Shown: in pieces, positions 26,652 through 36,077 of the stretch | How the letters are laid out: every line of letters begins with the position of its first letter | Numbering within the stretch: position 1 is the stretch's first letter | Source of the DNA: Paracoccaceae bacterium | GTDB lineage: Bacteria; Pseudomonadota; Alphaproteobacteria; Rhodobacterales; Rhodobacteraceae | Length of the DNA stretch: 39,362 nucleotides | NCBI GenBank assembly: GCA_024226455.1 | Contig: JAAELR010000012.1 | Coordinates: forward strand, 1-39,362 | Direction: 5' to 3' | Notes under the pieces: model-generated | Told to the model about the DNA's origin: nothing | The model's input: only the letters and a program-made list of their open reading frames with translations | The model's database searches: none | Made by a program: the position numbers and the translations under genes

Positions 26652-27443
26652 ATGAACATGGATTCTGCCATTCCCGCCCTCCCCCCGTGGGAGCTTGACG
26701 ACAACGTCAAAAAGCCGGTCGCCCCCAGGACCCGCGAGCTTGCCGACGCGCTGTTTTTCGAGATCGCGGCGGGCCAGCACCGGTTCGGCACCCGCCTGCC
26801 CGCCGAACGCGCTCTGTGCGAAGAATATCAGGTCAGCAGAAACACCGTGCGCCAGGGGCTTAGCCTGCTGGAACAACACGGCGTTATCAAACGCCTGCCC
26901 GGCAGCGGGTCGGTGGTATGCTACCGCGCCGAAAAGCCCGCCCAGGCCAGTGAACCAGCCCGCGAGCCCGCCCCTGAACCATCGGTCTCTACCCTGGATC
27001 TGACCGAGATCGGAGAGATCACCAGCCCGCTGGAACTAGGTGTGGTGCGGTCGATCATCGAACCAGAGATCGCCCGCCTCGCCGTGCTGTCGATGACCTC
27101 TCGCGACATCCAGAAAATGAACCAGATCCAGAGCGAGATAGAGCGTGTCACCATCGACGGCGCCCGGCTTTGCCAACTCGAAGCGCAGTTGCGCATGCAG
27201 ATTGCCCGTGGAACCCACAATCCACTGCTTGTCGTGATCTATCAGATGGTCAATCACGTCAATCAGACCGCCGACTGGGCCGCGCAGCGCCAAAAGGCGA
27301 TGACCCCGGGCCGGATCGCCGAATACCGGCTGCAAAACAAGTCACTGTGCGAGGCGATCAGCAACCGCGAGATCGAGGCGACGGTCGAGAACCTGAAACT
27401 GTCGCTGGCCGAGTTTCATCAAGACCTGATGCGCGGGTTGTGA
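26652..27443 (+). CDS. GntR-family transcriptional regulator (FadR subfamily)
   Basis: 263 residues; ATG 26652 or the second ATG at 26658, neither with a strong Shine-Dalgarno. Residues 25-95 form the GntR winged helix (ELADALFFEIAAGQHRFGTR, then LPAERALCEEYQVSRNTVRQ and GLSLLEQHGVIKRLPGSGSV). Residues 125-260 are an all-helical FCD-like effector domain (VRSIIEPEIARLAVL, AQLRMQIARGTHNPLLVVIY, NREIEATVENLKLSLAEFHQ). In FCD domains an Asp/His set binds metal and a carboxylate; here the set looks incomplete. It is divergent from the transporter/TMADH operon, which it probably represses. Its 3' end overlaps the convergent signal-less binding-protein gene by 25 bases. Confidence 0.87.
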   Translation: MNMDSAIPALPPWELDDNVKKPVAPRTRELADALFFEIAAGQHRFGTRLPAERALCEEYQVSRNTVRQGLSLLEQHGVIKRLPGSGSVVCYRAEKPAQASEPAREPAPEPSVSTLDLTEIGEITSPLELGVVRSIIEPEIARLAVLSMTSRDIQKMNQIQSEIERVTIDGARLCQLEAQLRMQIARGTHNPLLVVIYQMVNHVNQTADWAAQRQKAMTPGRIAEYRLQNKSLCEAISNREIEATVENLKLSLAEFHQDLMRGL

Positions 27444-28729
27444 GTGCTGGCAGAGCGGGCCCTGGCCTGCTGCTGTTCCAGCCGCTGGTCCCACATCTGG
27501 CCATAGGCGCGCATATATTTCTTCAGCAACTCGCCATGCGCGTCCCACCAATCCAGCACCGACCGAAATTGCACGATGCAGGCTTTGCCGCCCTTTATCT
27601 CGACCACCGGCCATGACCCCACAAGCGCGTGATCGATGCCGAAAAGATCGCGGCCCCACCAGCGCGCCTCGCCGAACACATTGTTGGCGTAGCCACCCAG
27701 CTTGATGGCCGACAAAACCGCCAGCGGCTCTACCGTCTGAATGCGCTCGACCGCGGCCCGCCACATCTCGAGAATGGCATAGTATTCCCACGACACCGCG
27801 CTCCACTCGCCGGGAAAGCGGAGGTTGAATTCCTTGAAAAACTCGCGCGGACGGCTGAAATTGATCCGTGGGTCATCCAGCGCCGGGTCGTCGAAATCAG
27901 GGAACTGAAAGATGAACCCTTCCATGAAGGCCTGGCTCGTCCTGGCCACCAGCCCCTGATAATCGTCGCAGGTGCAAGACAGCAACTGGCCCGAATAGCC
28001 CTTGCGAAAGGCGGCCTCTGTCAGGGCATGCACATGCGGCTCGTATGCGGTATCCCAGCACAGAATGTCGGGGTTTTCCGCCATCATCGCCTCGACGATG
28101 CCATCCATGTCATGCTGCGAGGCGGGATAGAGAATCTCCTTGACCACCTTGATGCCCGCCGCCTCGAACGCCGCCTTGTAGGTGGCCAGCGACGGCAGGC
28201 CCAGCGCGTCCTTCTGGGCGCAGATCGCCACCGATCTCAGCCCGGGCCGGTTTTCGGCCAGCCAGCTGACGCCGGTTGCAACATAGATCGGATGCACCTC
28301 GCAGGGGGCGATCAGATAGGGCGTGTCGGGCGACAGGTCGCTGGGCAGCAGCGTGGTCGCCAGTATCTTGTTGCGCGACAGGAAATTGGTGATCGCCGGC
28401 ACGGTGTCGCCGCCCAGCATCAGCATGATCTTCACGTCGCGTTCCAGCACCAGGTATTTCGCGCCCACCACGGCGCGAACCGGATCATACTCGTCGTCGA
28501 ACTCGACGACCTCGACCAGCCGCCGCTGATTGCCGATCCGCAGCCCGCCCTTTTCGTTCAGCCAGTCGGCCCAGATCCGGCAGCCTTCAACGCCCGGCCG
28601 GCCCCAGGCCGCAGATGCGCCGGTCAGCGGCGCCAGCACCCCGATACGGACCTTGTCGCGCGCAAGCACGTCGATCTTGGGCAGCCGCGCCGCAACCGCC
28701 AGATCGGCGCCAAAACGGTATTTGCTCAT
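27419..28729 (-). CDS. Signal-less Peripla_BP_6 protein, paralogue of the transporter binding protein
   Basis: 436 residues; ATG 28729 is fixed by GTGAGGA five bases upstream. The start MSKYRFGADLAVAARLPKID is neither hydrophobic nor twin-arginine, so no export signal is present. The rest parallels the 24941-26248 protein closely (RIGVLAPLTGASAAWGRPGV; LLPSDLSPDTPYLIAPCEVH; WWGRDLFGIDHALVGSWPVV; YGQMWDQR). A cytoplasmic member of this fold is known in AmiC, the amide sensor that controls AmiR. Its position beside a GntR regulator suggests a ligand-sensing or buffering role rather than transport. It could also be a binding protein that lost its signal. The C-terminus has an extra Arg/Gln-rich tail of about 20 residues. 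Confidence 0.85.
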   Translation of the reverse strand: MSKYRFGADLAVAARLPKIDVLARDKVRIGVLAPLTGASAAWGRPGVEGCRIWADWLNEKGGLRIGNQRRLVEVVEFDDEYDPVRAVVGAKYLVLERDVKIMLMLGGDTVPAITNFLSRNKILATTLLPSDLSPDTPYLIAPCEVHPIYVATGVSWLAENRPGLRSVAICAQKDALGLPSLATYKAAFEAAGIKVVKEILYPASQHDMDGIVEAMMAENPDILCWDTAYEPHVHALTEAAFRKGYSGQLLSCTCDDYQGLVARTSQAFMEGFIFQFPDFDDPALDDPRINFSRPREFFKEFNLRFPGEWSAVSWEYYAILEMWRAAVERIQTVEPLAVLSAIKLGGYANNVFGEARWWGRDLFGIDHALVGSWPVVEIKGGKACIVQFRSVLDWWDAHGELLKKYMRAYGQMWDQRLEQQQARARSASTHNPRIRS

Positions 28730-29025
28730 CCGGTCCTCACTCCCAGGTCGCCGACATGCCTTCGGGGCTGATTGTCTGCTCGCCTTTTACCGGCCGGAAT
28801 GCAATCCCGCCCCATATCTTTCATGTACTCACCGCCCGGCCCGGCAACGGCGACCTCAGAGCAGGCCGATCACTCGCGAACTGTCCGGCCGCACAGGGTT
28901 GCCGCGCCCGCCCCTGTCGCGCATTGTCCGAATGCCGGGACGGTTGAACTGCCCCGGGGCTTACGCCCGGGGCCGGTCCGGCGCCGCGAGGCCGATGCGC
29001 CAATCGTTAATCCATGCGGGGACCC
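28730..29025. promoter_or_regulatory. Divergent intergenic region with hairpin 28951-28973
   Basis: About 300 bp between the signal-less binding-protein gene (minus) and the acyl-CoA dehydrogenase gene (plus). It contains GCCCCGGG, loop GCTTACG, CCCGGGGC (28951-28973), a strong stem about 50 bases before the dehydrogenase start, which would lie in its leader if transcription begins upstream. No T-run follows. I see no ORF and no convincing promoter pair. Confidence 0.45.
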
Positions 29026-30174
29026 ATGACCGACCTTCTCAACAGCCCCGAAGACATCGCCTTTCGCCGCGAGATCCGCGATTTCGTCGCCGCCGAACTG
29101 AACCCCGATACCCGCGACCGCATCCGCCGCGGGGCGCCCCTGAGGCATGAGGATATCGCCCGCTGGCACAAATCCATGTACCGCAAGGGCTGGGTCGCGC
29201 CCACCTGGCCGGTGCAACATGGCGGTGCCGGCTGGTCGGCGCGTCAGCGGCTGATCGCGGATGAAGAGCTGTTTCGCCTGCACACTCCGCCGCTGCCGAA
29301 TTTCGGCCCCAGAATGATCGGCCCGATCCTGATCCGTTTCGGCAGCAGGGCCCAGCAGCAACGGTTTCTGCCCGCCATCCTGTCGGGCGCCGATTGGTGG
29401 TGCCAGGGCTTCAGCGAACCCGGCGCCGGGTCCGACCTTGCCAGCCTGACCACCCGGGCCGTGCCCACAGATGGCGGCTGGATCGTCACCGGCGCCAAGA
29501 CCTGGACCACCTTTGCCCAGCATGCCAACCGGATGTTCTGCCTGGTGCGCACCGACGGGCAGGTAAAAAAGCAGGAAGGCATCTCTATGATGCTGATCGA
29601 CATGGACGCGCCGGGGGTGTCGCGGCGGCCGATCCGGCTGATGGACGGCACCGAAGAGGTCAACGAGATCCTCCTCGATCAGGTATTCGTGCCCTGCGGC
29701 ATGGTGGTAGGCGAGGTCAATCGCGGCTGGACCTATGCCAAGGCCCTGCTGGAGGGAGAGCGGCTGGGGATCGGCGGGATCGGCCGCTGCAAGCACCTGC
29801 TGGGCCGGGTGCGCCACATGGCGCAAGGAGCCGACGACGCCCTGGCCGACGCCCGGCTGGCAGAGCTTGAGATCGACATCATGGCGCTAGAGGCAACCAC
29901 CCTGCGCCTGCTGGCCGCCGCCGAGGCCGGGGTGCCGCTTGGCGCCGAGACCTCGCTGCTGAAGATCCGCGGCACCGAGATTCAGCAGGCCCTGACCGAG
30001 CTGATGCTCGACATCGCAGGCCCGGCGGCGCTGGTCCCGGTCGCGGCCGGCAGCAACGAGGACGTGTTTGAAAACGTGGTCTGCCAGTTCCTCAACTGGC
30101 GCAAACTGTCGATCTATGGCGGCAGCAACGAGATCCAGCGGACCATTCTGGCCGGTCAGGTGCTGGGGCTATGA
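29026..30174 (+). CDS. Acyl-CoA dehydrogenase (probable large/catalytic partner of a pair)
   Basis: 382 residues from ATG 29026, four bases after GGGGA; an in-frame start at 29014 is less likely. Acyl-CoA-dehydrogenase blocks are clear: FSEPGAGSDLASL, WIVTGAKTWTTFAQHANRMF, LLEGERLGIGG, and near the C-terminus SIYGGSNEIQRTILAGQVLG with the FAD-contact motif. The pattern resembles the large subunits of heteromeric dehydrogenases such as PimC/FadE-like enzymes. It is followed after 13 bp by a divergent paralogue, so an alpha2beta2 enzyme is likely. Electrons should go to ETF. The acyl substrate is not evident; dicarboxylic or branched acyl-CoA is possible. Confidence 0.87.
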   Translation: MTDLLNSPEDIAFRREIRDFVAAELNPDTRDRIRRGAPLRHEDIARWHKSMYRKGWVAPTWPVQHGGAGWSARQRLIADEELFRLHTPPLPNFGPRMIGPILIRFGSRAQQQRFLPAILSGADWWCQGFSEPGAGSDLASLTTRAVPTDGGWIVTGAKTWTTFAQHANRMFCLVRTDGQVKKQEGISMMLIDMDAPGVSRRPIRLMDGTEEVNEILLDQVFVPCGMVVGEVNRGWTYAKALLEGERLGIGGIGRCKHLLGRVRHMAQGADDALADARLAELEIDIMALEATTLRLLAAAEAGVPLGAETSLLKIRGTEIQQALTELMLDIAGPAALVPVAAGSNEDVFENVVCQFLNWRKLSIYGGSNEIQRTILAGQVLGL

Positions 30175-30187
30175 GGGGGGCGGCGCG

Positions 30188-31276
30188 ATGATCCGGTTCG
30201 GCTTGCCAGGCGAAGAGGCCCGGCTGTTGCAGGACACCGCAGAGCGTTTCGTCGCCGACCGGTACGGGCTGGCGCAGCGGGCGGTGATGCTGGCGCGGCC
30301 ACCGCAAGAGGCCCCGGCGCACTGGCGCGAGATGGCGGCTCTGGGCTGGCTGGCGGCACCACTGCCCCGGGGCGTCGGCGGGCTGGGCATGGCGCCGGTG
30401 CATCTGCAGGGGCTGCTGGAAACACTGGGGGCCGGGCTGATCCTGGAACCCTACGGCCCGGCCATCATGAACTGCGCCGCAACCCTGTCGCGCCTGCTGC
30501 CCCGGGCCCAGGCCGCCGGGGCGCTGGCGCCGATGCTGGCGGGCGACCGGGTCGAGGTTCTGGCCGCGAGCCCCATGGGCCAGGCCCTGGTGCAGGCGGA
30601 ACCGGAGGGCGATGGCTGGGCGCTGTCGGGCACGGTGCCGCTGGTTCCCGGCGGCGCGGCAGCGCATGCCTTTTGGGTAGCGGTCGATTGCGGCGCAGAG
30701 TCGGCGCTGGCGCACGTTCCGGCCAGCAAGGCGCAGGTCCGCGGCTTTCGGCTGGTCGACGGTCAGGCGGCGGCCAGTGCCTGCTTCGATGGCGTGAGCT
30801 GCGGCCCCCGGGCCTGTTTCACCGGCGCGGCGGACGCACTGGCCCATGGCGCGGATATGGGGCTTTGGGCGGCACTGGCCGAAACCTCTGGCCTGATCGG
30901 CGCGCTCTGCCGGGCCACGCTGGATCATGTGAAATTGCGCCAACAATTCGGCCGCCCGATCGGGCGTTTCCAAGTGGTGCAGCACCGGATGGCCGACATG
31001 TACATGCATACCGAAGAGGCGCGCTCGATGGCGCAACTGACCGCCGAGGCGCTGGAAGAAAAGGATGCGGGGGTCCGCAGGCGCCTGCTGTCGGCGGCCA
31101 GGGTCAAGACCGATGCCGCCGCCCGCGCCGTGCTGCGCGACGCGGTGCAATTGCATGGGGGCATGGGCATGACCGACGAACTGGCGGTGGGGCACATGGT
31201 CAAACGGCTGCTGGTTCTGGCCCAAACCGGCGGCAGCCGTGCGGCGCATCTGAAACGGTTTCAGGCGTCGGGATAG
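30188..31276 (+). CDS. Acyl-CoA dehydrogenase-like protein, divergent partner subunit
   Basis: 362 residues from ATG 30188, preceded by GAGGGGGG. Family features are present but diverged: MIRFGLPGEEARLLQDTAER, ALGWLAAPLPRGVGGLGM, HVKLRQQFGRPIGRFQVVQH, and DAVQLHGGMGMTDELAVGHM. The substrate-loop block (EPGAGSD in normal members) is replaced by AEPEGDGWALSGTVPLVPGG. The profile matches the small subunits of two-component dehydrogenases, which share an active site with a larger partner. The operon arrangement with the gene just upstream supports this. It is very GC-rich with many Ala/Arg residues, like its partner. Confidence 0.83.
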   Translation: MIRFGLPGEEARLLQDTAERFVADRYGLAQRAVMLARPPQEAPAHWREMAALGWLAAPLPRGVGGLGMAPVHLQGLLETLGAGLILEPYGPAIMNCAATLSRLLPRAQAAGALAPMLAGDRVEVLAASPMGQALVQAEPEGDGWALSGTVPLVPGGAAAHAFWVAVDCGAESALAHVPASKAQVRGFRLVDGQAAASACFDGVSCGPRACFTGAADALAHGADMGLWAALAETSGLIGALCRATLDHVKLRQQFGRPIGRFQVVQHRMADMYMHTEEARSMAQLTAEALEEKDAGVRRRLLSAARVKTDAAARAVLRDAVQLHGGMGMTDELAVGHMVKRLLVLAQTGGSRAAHLKRFQASG

Positions 31277-31323
31277 GGCTATAGCACCCCCTGCCCCGCG
31301 ATCCGCCCCCCCGCGCGCCTGCC

Positions 31324-32010
31324 TCAGGCCACGCTCACCCTCAGATCGCCGACCCCGGCAACATGCCCGTGCATCCTGTCGCCTCTGGCAACCGGGCCAA
31401 CCCCGGACGGCGTGCCGGTCAGGATGACATCGCCCGAACGCAAGGTGAAGAGGCCCGACAGATATGAAATCATCTCTGGCACCTTCCAGATCAGCTGGTT
31501 CAGGTCGCCCTCCTGACGCATCTCGCCGTTGATCTTCAGCCAGACCGCGCCTTTGGCCGGGTGACCGATCTGGTCCGTCGGCACCAGTTCGCTGCAGGGC
31601 GCCGAGTGCTCGAACGCCTTACCGATCTCCCATGGGCGGCCCAGCTTCTTCATCTGGCCCTGCAGGTCGCGCCGCGTCATGTCCAGCGCCACGCCGTAGC
31701 CAAAGACGCAATCCAGCGCCACATGGGCGGCGATATTGTCGCCGCCGGATTTCAGCGTCACCAGCATCTCGATCTCGTGGTGCACGTCCTGGCTCATCGG
31801 CGGATAGGGGAAATCGGCGCCGTCCGGCAGCAGGTTGTCGGGGTTCTTTTGAAAGAAGAACGGCGGCTCCTTGCCCGGGTCATGCCCCATCTCGATGGCG
31901 TGGGCGGCATAGTTGCGCCCGACGCAATACACCCGGTTGATGGGAAAGACCCGGCCGGACCCACGGATCGGCAGGGTCGTCGGGGCTTTGGGCGGGAAGA
32001 CATAGGTCAT
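31324..32010 (-). CDS. Fumarylacetoacetate hydrolase-family protein
   Basis: 228 residues; ATG 32010 lies after GGAAAGAACCCAG. The FAH fold is shown by RVYCVGRNYAAHAIEMGHDP, the metal-binding HHEIEMLV with the downstream Asp in FGYGVALDMTRRDLQ, and FTLRSGDVILTGTPSGVGPV. The length is typical of the short fumarylpyruvate-hydrolase/acylpyruvase type. Such enzymes split C-C bonds of acylpyruvates or decarboxylate oxaloacetate. It follows malate synthase after 36 bp on the same strand, so a link to glyoxylate/C4-acid metabolism is plausible. The specific substrate cannot be read. Confidence 0.9.
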   Translation of the reverse strand: MTYVFPPKAPTTLPIRGSGRVFPINRVYCVGRNYAAHAIEMGHDPGKEPPFFFQKNPDNLLPDGADFPYPPMSQDVHHEIEMLVTLKSGGDNIAAHVALDCVFGYGVALDMTRRDLQGQMKKLGRPWEIGKAFEHSAPCSELVPTDQIGHPAKGAVWLKINGEMRQEGDLNQLIWKVPEMISYLSGLFTLRSGDVILTGTPSGVGPVARGDRMHGHVAGVGDLRVSVA

Positions 32011-32046
32011 CTGGGTTCTTTCCGTTTCGGTTTCAGCCGGGGCCGT

Positions 32047-34203
32047 TCAGGCCCGGCCTCTGGCCTTCAGTTGCAGCCGCCTCGCGTGCAGCACCGGTTC
32101 TGTATAGCCCGAGGGCTGCTCCCGGCCCCTGAACACCCGATCGCAGGCCGCCTGAAAAGCGATACTGTCAAAGCTCGGCGCCATGGGGCGGTAAAGCGGA
32201 TCGTCGGCATTCTGGGCATCGACCACCGCCGCCATCTTGCGCATCGCCGCCATGGCCTGCGCCTCGGTGACCACCCGGTGATGCAGCCAGTTGGCGATGT
32301 GCTGGGCCGATATGCGGCAGTTGGCGCGGTCTTCCATCAGCCCGATATCGTTGACATCGGGCACTTTCGAACAGCCGACCCCCTGGTCGATCCAGCGCAC
32401 TACATAGCCAAGAATGCCTTGCGCGTTGTTCTCGACCTCGCGGATGATCTGCGCCTCGGTCCATTTGCGGTAGCTCGCCAGCGGGATGTCCAGAACCGTA
32501 TCCACATAGGCCCGCCGCCCGCCCGCCTTCAGCTTGCGCTGTACCTCGAACACGTCCACCTTGTGATAGTGAAGCGCATGCAGCGTCGCCGCCGTCGGGC
32601 TGGGCACCCAGGCACAGTTGGCGCCGGCCTTGGGATGTTCGATCTTCTGCTCCAGCATCGCCGCCATCAGGTCGGGCATGGCCCACATGCCCTTGCCGAT
32701 CTGCGCCTTGCCCATCAGGCCGCATTCCATCCCGATATCGACATTCTGGTTCTCATAGGCGCCGATCCAGGCCTTGCGCTTGATGAAATCCTTGCGGCTG
32801 AATGGGCCGGCCTCCATCGAGCTATGGATCTCGTCGCCGGTGCGGTCCAGAAACCCGGTATTGATAAAAGCGACCCGGTGCCGCGCCGCCCGAATGCATT
32901 GCCTGAAATTGACCGAAGTACGGCGTTCCTCGTCCATGATGCCGATCTTGACGGTGTTGCGCGCCAGGCCAAGCATATCCTCGACCATGTCGAAGGTCCG
33001 CACCGAGAACGCCACCTCCTCGGGCCCGTGCATCTTCGGCTTCACCACATAGACAGAGCCATGCACCGAATTGCCGCCGCGGCCCCCGTCGCGTCTCAGG
33101 TCGTGCATGGCAATCATCGTGGTGATCGCCGCGTCCATCAGGCCCTCGAACACCTCGGCCCCGTCGCGGTCGAGTATGGCCGGGCTGGTCATCAGGTGGC
33201 CCACATTGCGCACCAGCATCAACGCCCGGCCCTTGACCGAACAGGTGCCGCCACCCGGCGCGATATAGTCGCGGTCGTGGTTCAGCGAACGGGTAAAGCT
33301 GGCGCCGCCCTTGCTGACCTGCTCTGCCAGATCGCCACGCATCAGCCCCAGCCAGTTGCCATAGGCCAGCACCTTGTCGGCGGCATCGACGCAGGCCACG
33401 CTGTCCTCGCAATCCATGATCGCCGACACAGCACTTTCCAGCCGCACATCGGCCAGCCCCGCCTGATCGCGGCTGCCAATTGCATGGGCACGGTCGAATA
33501 CCAGTTCCACATGCAGCCCGTGATTGACCAGCAGCACCGCGTCGGGCGCTTTCGGGTTGCCCCGGTAACCGGCGAACTTTTCGGGCTGCATCAGCGGGTT
33601 GTCATCGACCAGCAGGGCCCCGTCGCGCACATGATAGCGCCGCGCATCGGCGTGGCTGGCGCCGGCGACGGCAAAGGCCTCGTCCAGAAACACCCGCGCG
33701 CGCGCCACCACACGGGCACCGCGGCCCTTGTCATAGCCGCCCGGCGGCGGCGCGGCGCCCATGGCGTCGGTGCCGTAGAACCCGTCGTAAAGGCTGCCCC
33801 ATCGGGCGTTGGCGGCGTTCAGCGCGTAGCGCGCATTGGTGATCGGCACCACCAGTTGCGGGCCGGGAACCGATGCGATCTCTGGATCGACATTGGAGGT
33901 GTCTATCTCAAAGTCCGGGCCCTCCGGCAAAAGATAGCCGATCCCGGCCAGAAACGCCTGATAGGCCTCGTGATCGTGCGGCCGGCCCAGCCGTTCCACA
34001 TGCCACGCGTCGATCTGCGCCTGCATTTCCTGGCGCCGGCCCAGCAGCGCGCGGTTCTGCGGCCCCAGCCCGTGCAGCAGGTCCGACAGGCCTTGCCAGA
34101 ACCGGTCCGGCTCTACCCCTGTCCCGGGCAGCGCGCGTTCTTCGATCAGCGCCACCAGCTCGGGCGCAACCCGCAGCCCCTTCCCGTCCACCCTGTCGAT
34201 CAT
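32047..34203 (-). CDS. glcB: Malate synthase G
   Basis: 718 residues from ATG 34203 ([20 protein letters not shown]), preceded by a G-rich site; the open frame extends further upstream but that part is not protein-like. Length and blocks match Glc[101 protein letters not shown]. It condenses glyoxylate with acetyl-CoA to malate. Neither isocitrate lyase nor ethylmalonyl-CoA genes are in the window. In this context it would use glyoxylate made by oxidation of glycine, sarcosine or other C2 products. Confidence 0.95.
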   Translation of the reverse strand: MIDRVDGKGLRVAPELVALIEERALPGTGVEPDRFWQGLSDLLHGLGPQNRALLGRRQEMQAQIDAWHVERLGRPHDHEAYQAFLAGIGYLLPEGPDFEIDTSNVDPEIASVPGPQLVVPITNARYALNAANARWGSLYDGFYGTDAMGAAPPPGGYDKGRGARVVARARVFLDEAFAVAGASHADARRYHVRDGALLVDDNPLMQPEKFAGYRGNPKAPDAVLLVNHGLHVELVFDRAHAIGSRDQAGLADVRLESAVSAIMDCEDSVACVDAADKVLAYGNWLGLMRGDLAEQVSKGGASFTRSLNHDRDYIAPGGGTCSVKGRALMLVRNVGHLMTSPAILDRDGAEVFEGLMDAAITTMIAMHDLRRDGGRGGNSVHGSVYVVKPKMHGPEEVAFSVRTFDMVEDMLGLARNTVKIGIMDEERRTSVNFRQCIRAARHRVAFINTGFLDRTGDEIHSSMEAGPFSRKDFIKRKAWIGAYENQNVDIGMECGLMGKAQIGKGMWAMPDLMAAMLEQKIEHPKAGANCAWVPSPTAATLHALHYHKVDVFEVQRKLKAGGRRAYVDTVLDIPLASYRKWTEAQIIREVENNAQGILGYVVRWIDQGVGCSKVPDVNDIGLMEDRANCRISAQHIANWLHHRVVTEAQAMAAMRKMAAVVDAQNADDPLYRPMAPSFDSIAFQAACDRVFRGREQPSGYTEPVLHARRLQLKARGRA

Positions 34204-34382
34204 CCAAGGCCCCCCGTTTCGCGCAATTGTGTACCTCTGTATGCTCGGGGCACCCGAAACAAAACCATGCCGCGGCCGGTTTGCCCGCAAAAAGCGCCCG
34301 GCATCGCGCCGGGCCTGATTGTGTTGGCAATACCATTTCGAGTGTGAAAAGGTTTGCCGCAAACGTTTGGAAGGAATCGCAG
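34204..34382. promoter_or_regulatory. Divergent promoter region between glcB and the decarboxylase gene
   Basis: It contains a hairpin GCCCGGC, loop ATCGC, GCCGGGC (34296-34314) and, just before the Shine-Dalgarno GGAAGGA of the downstream gene, overlapping palindromes GTTTGCCGCAAAC (34352-34364 region) and CAAACGTTTG (34360-34369). The latter could be an operator. No promoter pair is clear. Confidence 0.45.
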
Positions 34383-35663
34383 ATGACCGGCAGCGATGGC
34401 AGACACCGCGTGTTCCGCTATGGCAGCGATTTCGCGCCCCAACGGATCGTGCGGGCCCAGGGGTCGTTCATCTACGACAGCGACGGGCGCGAGATCCTCG
34501 ATTTCACCTCGGGGCAGATGAGCAGCATTCTTGGCCACAGCCATCCGGAAATCACAAAAGTCGTCCGCCAGATGTCGGCCAGCCTGGATCATCTGCACAG
34601 CGGTTTTCTGTCCGATCCGGTGATCGCCTTCGCCGAGGCGCTGACCGGCATGTTGCCCGACGGTCTCGACCGGGTGCTGCCGCTGTCGACCGGGGGCGAA
34701 TCGAACGAGGCGGCGCTGCGGATGGCCAAGACCCATACCGGCGGATTCGAGGTCGTCGCATTGGACCGGTCCTGGCACGGCGTCACCGGCGGCGCCGCCG
34801 CGACCACCTATTCCGGCGGCCGCCGCGGCCACGGACCGACGGTTCCCGGTGTCCTCACCCTGCCCACGCCGCACGCCTACCGCTCGCCCTTCAATCGCGA
34901 CGGGCACTATGACTGGCGCGCAGAGTTTGAGTTTGGCTGGGATATCATCGACCGGCAGAGCACCGGCCAGATGGCCGCGGTGCTGGTGGAGCCGGTGCTC
35001 AGTTCCGGCGGCGTCATCGAACTGCCAAAGGGCTATCTCGCCGCGCTGCGCGACAAGGCGCATGAGCGTGGCATGCTGCTGATCCTGGACGAAGCCCAGA
35101 CCGGAATGGGCCGCACCGGCGACAATTTCGCCTTTCAGCGCGACGGCGTCGTGCCCGACATCCTGAACCTGTCAAAGACCCTTGGCGCCGGGCTGCCGCT
35201 GTCGGCGACCGTGACCTCGGCAGAGATAGAGCAGGATTGCTACGACAAGGGCTTTCTCTTCTACACCACCCATGCCGCCGACCCGCTGGCCGCCGCGGTC
35301 GGAAGCAAGGTGGTGGAAATTGTCACCCGCGACGGTCTGGCCGACCGGGCGCAAGAGCTTGGCGGTTACGTGAAATCGCGCCTGCTCGACCTGCAGCAGC
35401 AGCACCCGATCATCGGCGACGTACGTGGCCGCGGCCTGCTGCTGGGGGTGGAACTGGTGACCGACCGGCAAAGCAAGACGCCGGCACACGAGGCCGGGGC
35501 CGCCATCGGCCAGCGCTGCATCGAACTGGGCGCCTGCCTCAACATCAGCCGACGGTTGGCGAGCGGCATCTTCCGGCTGGCGCCGCCCCTGACCACCAAC
35601 CACGCCGAGATCGACAGGGCGATCTCTATCCTGGATCAGGCGCTCGGGCTTCAGGCCGAATAG
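34383..35663 (+). CDS. Class-III PLP enzyme, 2,2-dialkylglycine decarboxylase-like
   Basis: 426 residues from ATG 34383, preceded by GGAAGGAATCGCAG; the open frame extends far upstream only as a shadow of glcB. The PLP lysine is K265 in [15 protein letters not shown], and the cofactor Asp is in [43 protein letters not shown], and [16 protein letters not shown] closely resemble bacterial dialkylglycine decarboxylase (family length about 433). That enzyme decarboxylates 2-aminoisobutyrate-type substrates and transaminates pyruvate. An ordinary omega-transaminase is the alternative. It is divergent from glcB and may share its regulation. Confidence 0.85.
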   Translation: MTGSDGRHRVFRYGSDFAPQRIVRAQGSFIYDSDGREILDFTSGQMSSILGHSHPEITKVVRQMSASLDHLHSGFLSDPVIAFAEALTGMLPDGLDRVLPLSTGGESNEAALRMAKTHTGGFEVVALDRSWHGVTGGAAATTYSGGRRGHGPTVPGVLTLPTPHAYRSPFNRDGHYDWRAEFEFGWDIIDRQSTGQMAAVLVEPVLSSGGVIELPKGYLAALRDKAHERGMLLILDEAQTGMGRTGDNFAFQRDGVVPDILNLSKTLGAGLPLSATVTSAEIEQDCYDKGFLFYTTHAADPLAAAVGSKVVEIVTRDGLADRAQELGGYVKSRLLDLQQQHPIIGDVRGRGLLLGVELVTDRQSKTPAHEAGAAIGQRCIELGACLNISRRLASGIFRLAPPLTTNHAEIDRAISILDQALGLQAE

Positions 35664-35721
35664 GCCGAATAGACCGATCACGTTCACCGCTGTACAGAAA
35701 TAGGGCTCTGGCCGCCGCGCG

Positions 35722-35970
35722 TCAATGCAGACGCGCGTGTACCAAAAAACCCTCGACGGTCTCCTCTCCGAGGGCGCGCAGCGCCTCCAGCCGGTGCAGC
35801 CCCTCGATCAGCACGAACCGCCCCTTGCCGGCGCGCAGCCGGATCGGCGTGGTCTGGCCGTTCTCCAGCATATCCTCGGCCAGCGCCTCGACCTTCGCCG
35901 CATCCAGCGTCTTGGCCCGCTTGACCGGCACATAGACCTGGTCGATGGGAAAGGATTTCTTTTCCAGCAT
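35722..35970 (-). CDS. Small ParB/sulfiredoxin-fold domain protein
   Basis: 82 residues; ATG 35970 has only a weak ribosome site. The sequence FPIDQVYVPVKRAKTLDAAK, then VEALAEDMLENGQTTPIRLR, and FVLIEGLHRLEALRALGEET is a stand-alone ParB N-terminal domain: the GLHRLEA block corresponds to the ParB GERRxRA/GHHR nucleotide-binding motif. It lacks the helix-turn-helix and dimerisation parts, so it is not a chromosome-partition ParB. Stand-alone members act as CTPase/nuclease-like or phosphate-binding modules of unknown role. There are no obvious operon partners. Confidence 0.82.
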   Translation of the reverse strand: MLEKKSFPIDQVYVPVKRAKTLDAAKVEALAEDMLENGQTTPIRLRAGKGRFVLIEGLHRLEALRALGEETVEGFLVHARLH

Positions 35971-36077
35971 GAAGGGATTCCCAATCGGTTGCTCTGCCCC
36001 CCAAGGCTACCACACCCGTCCTGAAACACCCGCGAAATCTGCCCGTGTTGCCAACGCTCCGGCCACCAAAGCCGGGA

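Noticed and set aside
31561-34347. A 928-residue plus-strand frame.
   Set aside because: It is the antisense shadow of malate synthase G and the FAH gene, rich in His/Arg, without recognisable domains.
33873-34382. A 170-residue N-terminal extension of the decarboxylase-like protein.
   Set aside because: It runs antisense through glcB, has Arg/Pro-rich shadow composition, and a good ribosome site precedes ATG 34383.
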